DNA from: Athripsodes cinereus
Lineage: Eukaryota; Arthropoda; Insecta; Trichoptera; Leptoceridae
Reading direction: 5' to 3'
DNA length: 64,000 nucleotides
Assembly (NCBI GenBank): GCA_947579605.1
Contig: OX388305.1
Coordinates: 30,579,542-30,643,541, forward strand
A model generated the notes under the pieces. That model was not told the origin of the DNA, did not search any database, and saw only the letters and a program-made list of their open reading frames with translations. Position numbers and translations under genes: made by a program. The stretch's first letter is position 1. Every line of letters starts with the position of its first letter. This document shows, piece after piece, positions 62,951-64,000 of this stretch.

Positions 62951-64000
62951 TAATATACTAGACAAGACTACACTACAACTCAACCGTACATATTACATAC
63001 ATACATGAATAATTGTATAGTATTACAAGAGTGCTTATTTATATTGATGTTTTGTGTAGGTGGGTATTTAATTTATTTAACGCATAAACCCTATTTTATG
63101 ATTGTATAGAGCTATTCTGCAAATAATTATACATACAAAGGTATTATAAATTGAGATTTTAGTCTAGTTATTTTAACAAGATGTAAAAAAATGTTTAATA
63201 TCTTTTTTATGACTTTTCATCAATCATACGTGAAAATTAAACAGTGTTTAGTTTAACATTTTTAAAACTCATATTAAAATGAATTTTCACAACGTTACTT
63301 TAAATTTAATAATATCTTTTTTGTTTCAAAGTCTTTGAAACTACGTAAGCTCTGTGACGACTACGGAATATTTAAGCTTTTTTGTTTTGTCCAAGCTATT
63401 TTCTAAAGGATTTCAAGAAATTTCTAACACTATAACTGCAGCACGATATTTAAGACAATTTATGTAAATGCGCTAAATATTTCACCCATCATCGGGAGAT
63501 TGACCTAAGTGATTATTACCAGATACCACGATTGTGACAGATGCAAATCTGTCATGGATTGATTGAAAATTATTAATAGATAATTTCTTATTCATGTGTC
63601 TTACTATATAAGTCTAGGAAACAGTTAGATACACTAAGATAATAATAACACTATGTATGTAGGTATGTATTTAATTTGTTTGCAATTTGCTGCTCTGTAT
63701 CTGTCTTATCAATAATTCTCTTCGCTGTTCACTAGTTAGGTGGAAGTAAGTAGTGAAGGTAATAATAGTCATTCACCTACTCCGTTTCATGATAGAGGGC
63801 GGTAGATCCAGTGAAGAGGAAGTCACTTGTCGGATGTTGCCTTTCATTGGGGCAGATCAGGGAAGTTAAAGCATATACACACACGTATATACACCTATCT
63901 ATTCTAGTTGGAACTGTTACGAAATTCAATTCAAACTGTAATGTATGTATAGTGTATAAAAATTGACACATATAGGTACAAAACGTAGTTTTTGCATTTC

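Larger units (their letters stand above)
54437..64000. other. 3' flank of the T-box gene / intergenic
   Basis: No coding gene recognised. Contents are the perfect inverted repeat at 56499-56628, LINE tails at 56136-56330 and 60731-60877, tRNA-like and SINE sequences at 60300-60376, 61757-61945 and 62075-62185, and unidentified GC-richer blocks at 58000-58095, 59000-59340 and 62740-62950. The remainder is AT-rich. Confidence 0.6.

Overview
This window is nuclear DNA of an animal, very probably an insect. It is AT-rich, full of (AAT)n-type microsatellites and degenerate transposons, and has one recognisable host gene with long introns. That gene belongs to the Tbx20 class of T-box factors (H15/midline type). 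Three exons lie on the + strand at 13883-14156, 32832-33070 and 54148-54436, with matching phases and consensus splice sites, separated by introns of about 18.7 and 21.1 kb. The start codon and the N-terminal edge of the T-box are not visible and are probably upstream of the window. The host order is an inference. The TACCTAC-rich background, the LINE 3' ends reading 'CTACCCCACTT..GGGAT', and a Helitron-like repeat ending GGGTCAGCTAG are familiar from Lepidoptera; a hemipteran is the main alternative.

Layout. 1-13.9 kb: 5' intron or flank with several minus-strand LINE tails and one hAT-like MITE. 14.2-32.8 kb: first visible intron, with several copies of a (TAG)n-tailed repeat, a Helitron-like repeat, a promoter-like block at 24.8 kb, a T-box-site cluster at 27.7 kb, an almost intact mariner (28463-29753) and a LINE fragment at 30.4-30.8 kb. 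33.1-54.1 kb: second visible intron, with a SINE, a hAT MITE with perfect 8-bp target duplication (35.7-36.2 kb), a long Jockey-like LINE (37.8-40.8 kb), a terminal-inverted-repeat element (41.1-43.3 kb) filled by a palindromic satellite, further LINE tails, an 82-bp foldback at 51.7 kb and a second hAT MITE (53.0-53.4 kb). 54.4-64 kb: 3' flank with a perfect 60-bp inverted repeat at 56.5 kb, LINE tails, tRNA-like SINEs and two GC-richer blocks I cannot identify.

The most unusual structure is the 41.1-43.3 kb element. Two head-to-head arrays of a 70-71 bp monomer meet at about 42195. The left arm is a plain monomer array. The right arm has an exact 205-bp higher-order period (64+70+71) repeated four times. 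The monomer appears to be a rearranged piece of the 3' end of the (TAG)n-tailed repeat found elsewhere in the gene. Together with the foldbacks at 51.7 and 56.5 kb, the locus holds three structures that would form long double-stranded RNA if transcribed. No rRNA, functional tRNA, CRISPR or bacterial feature was found.
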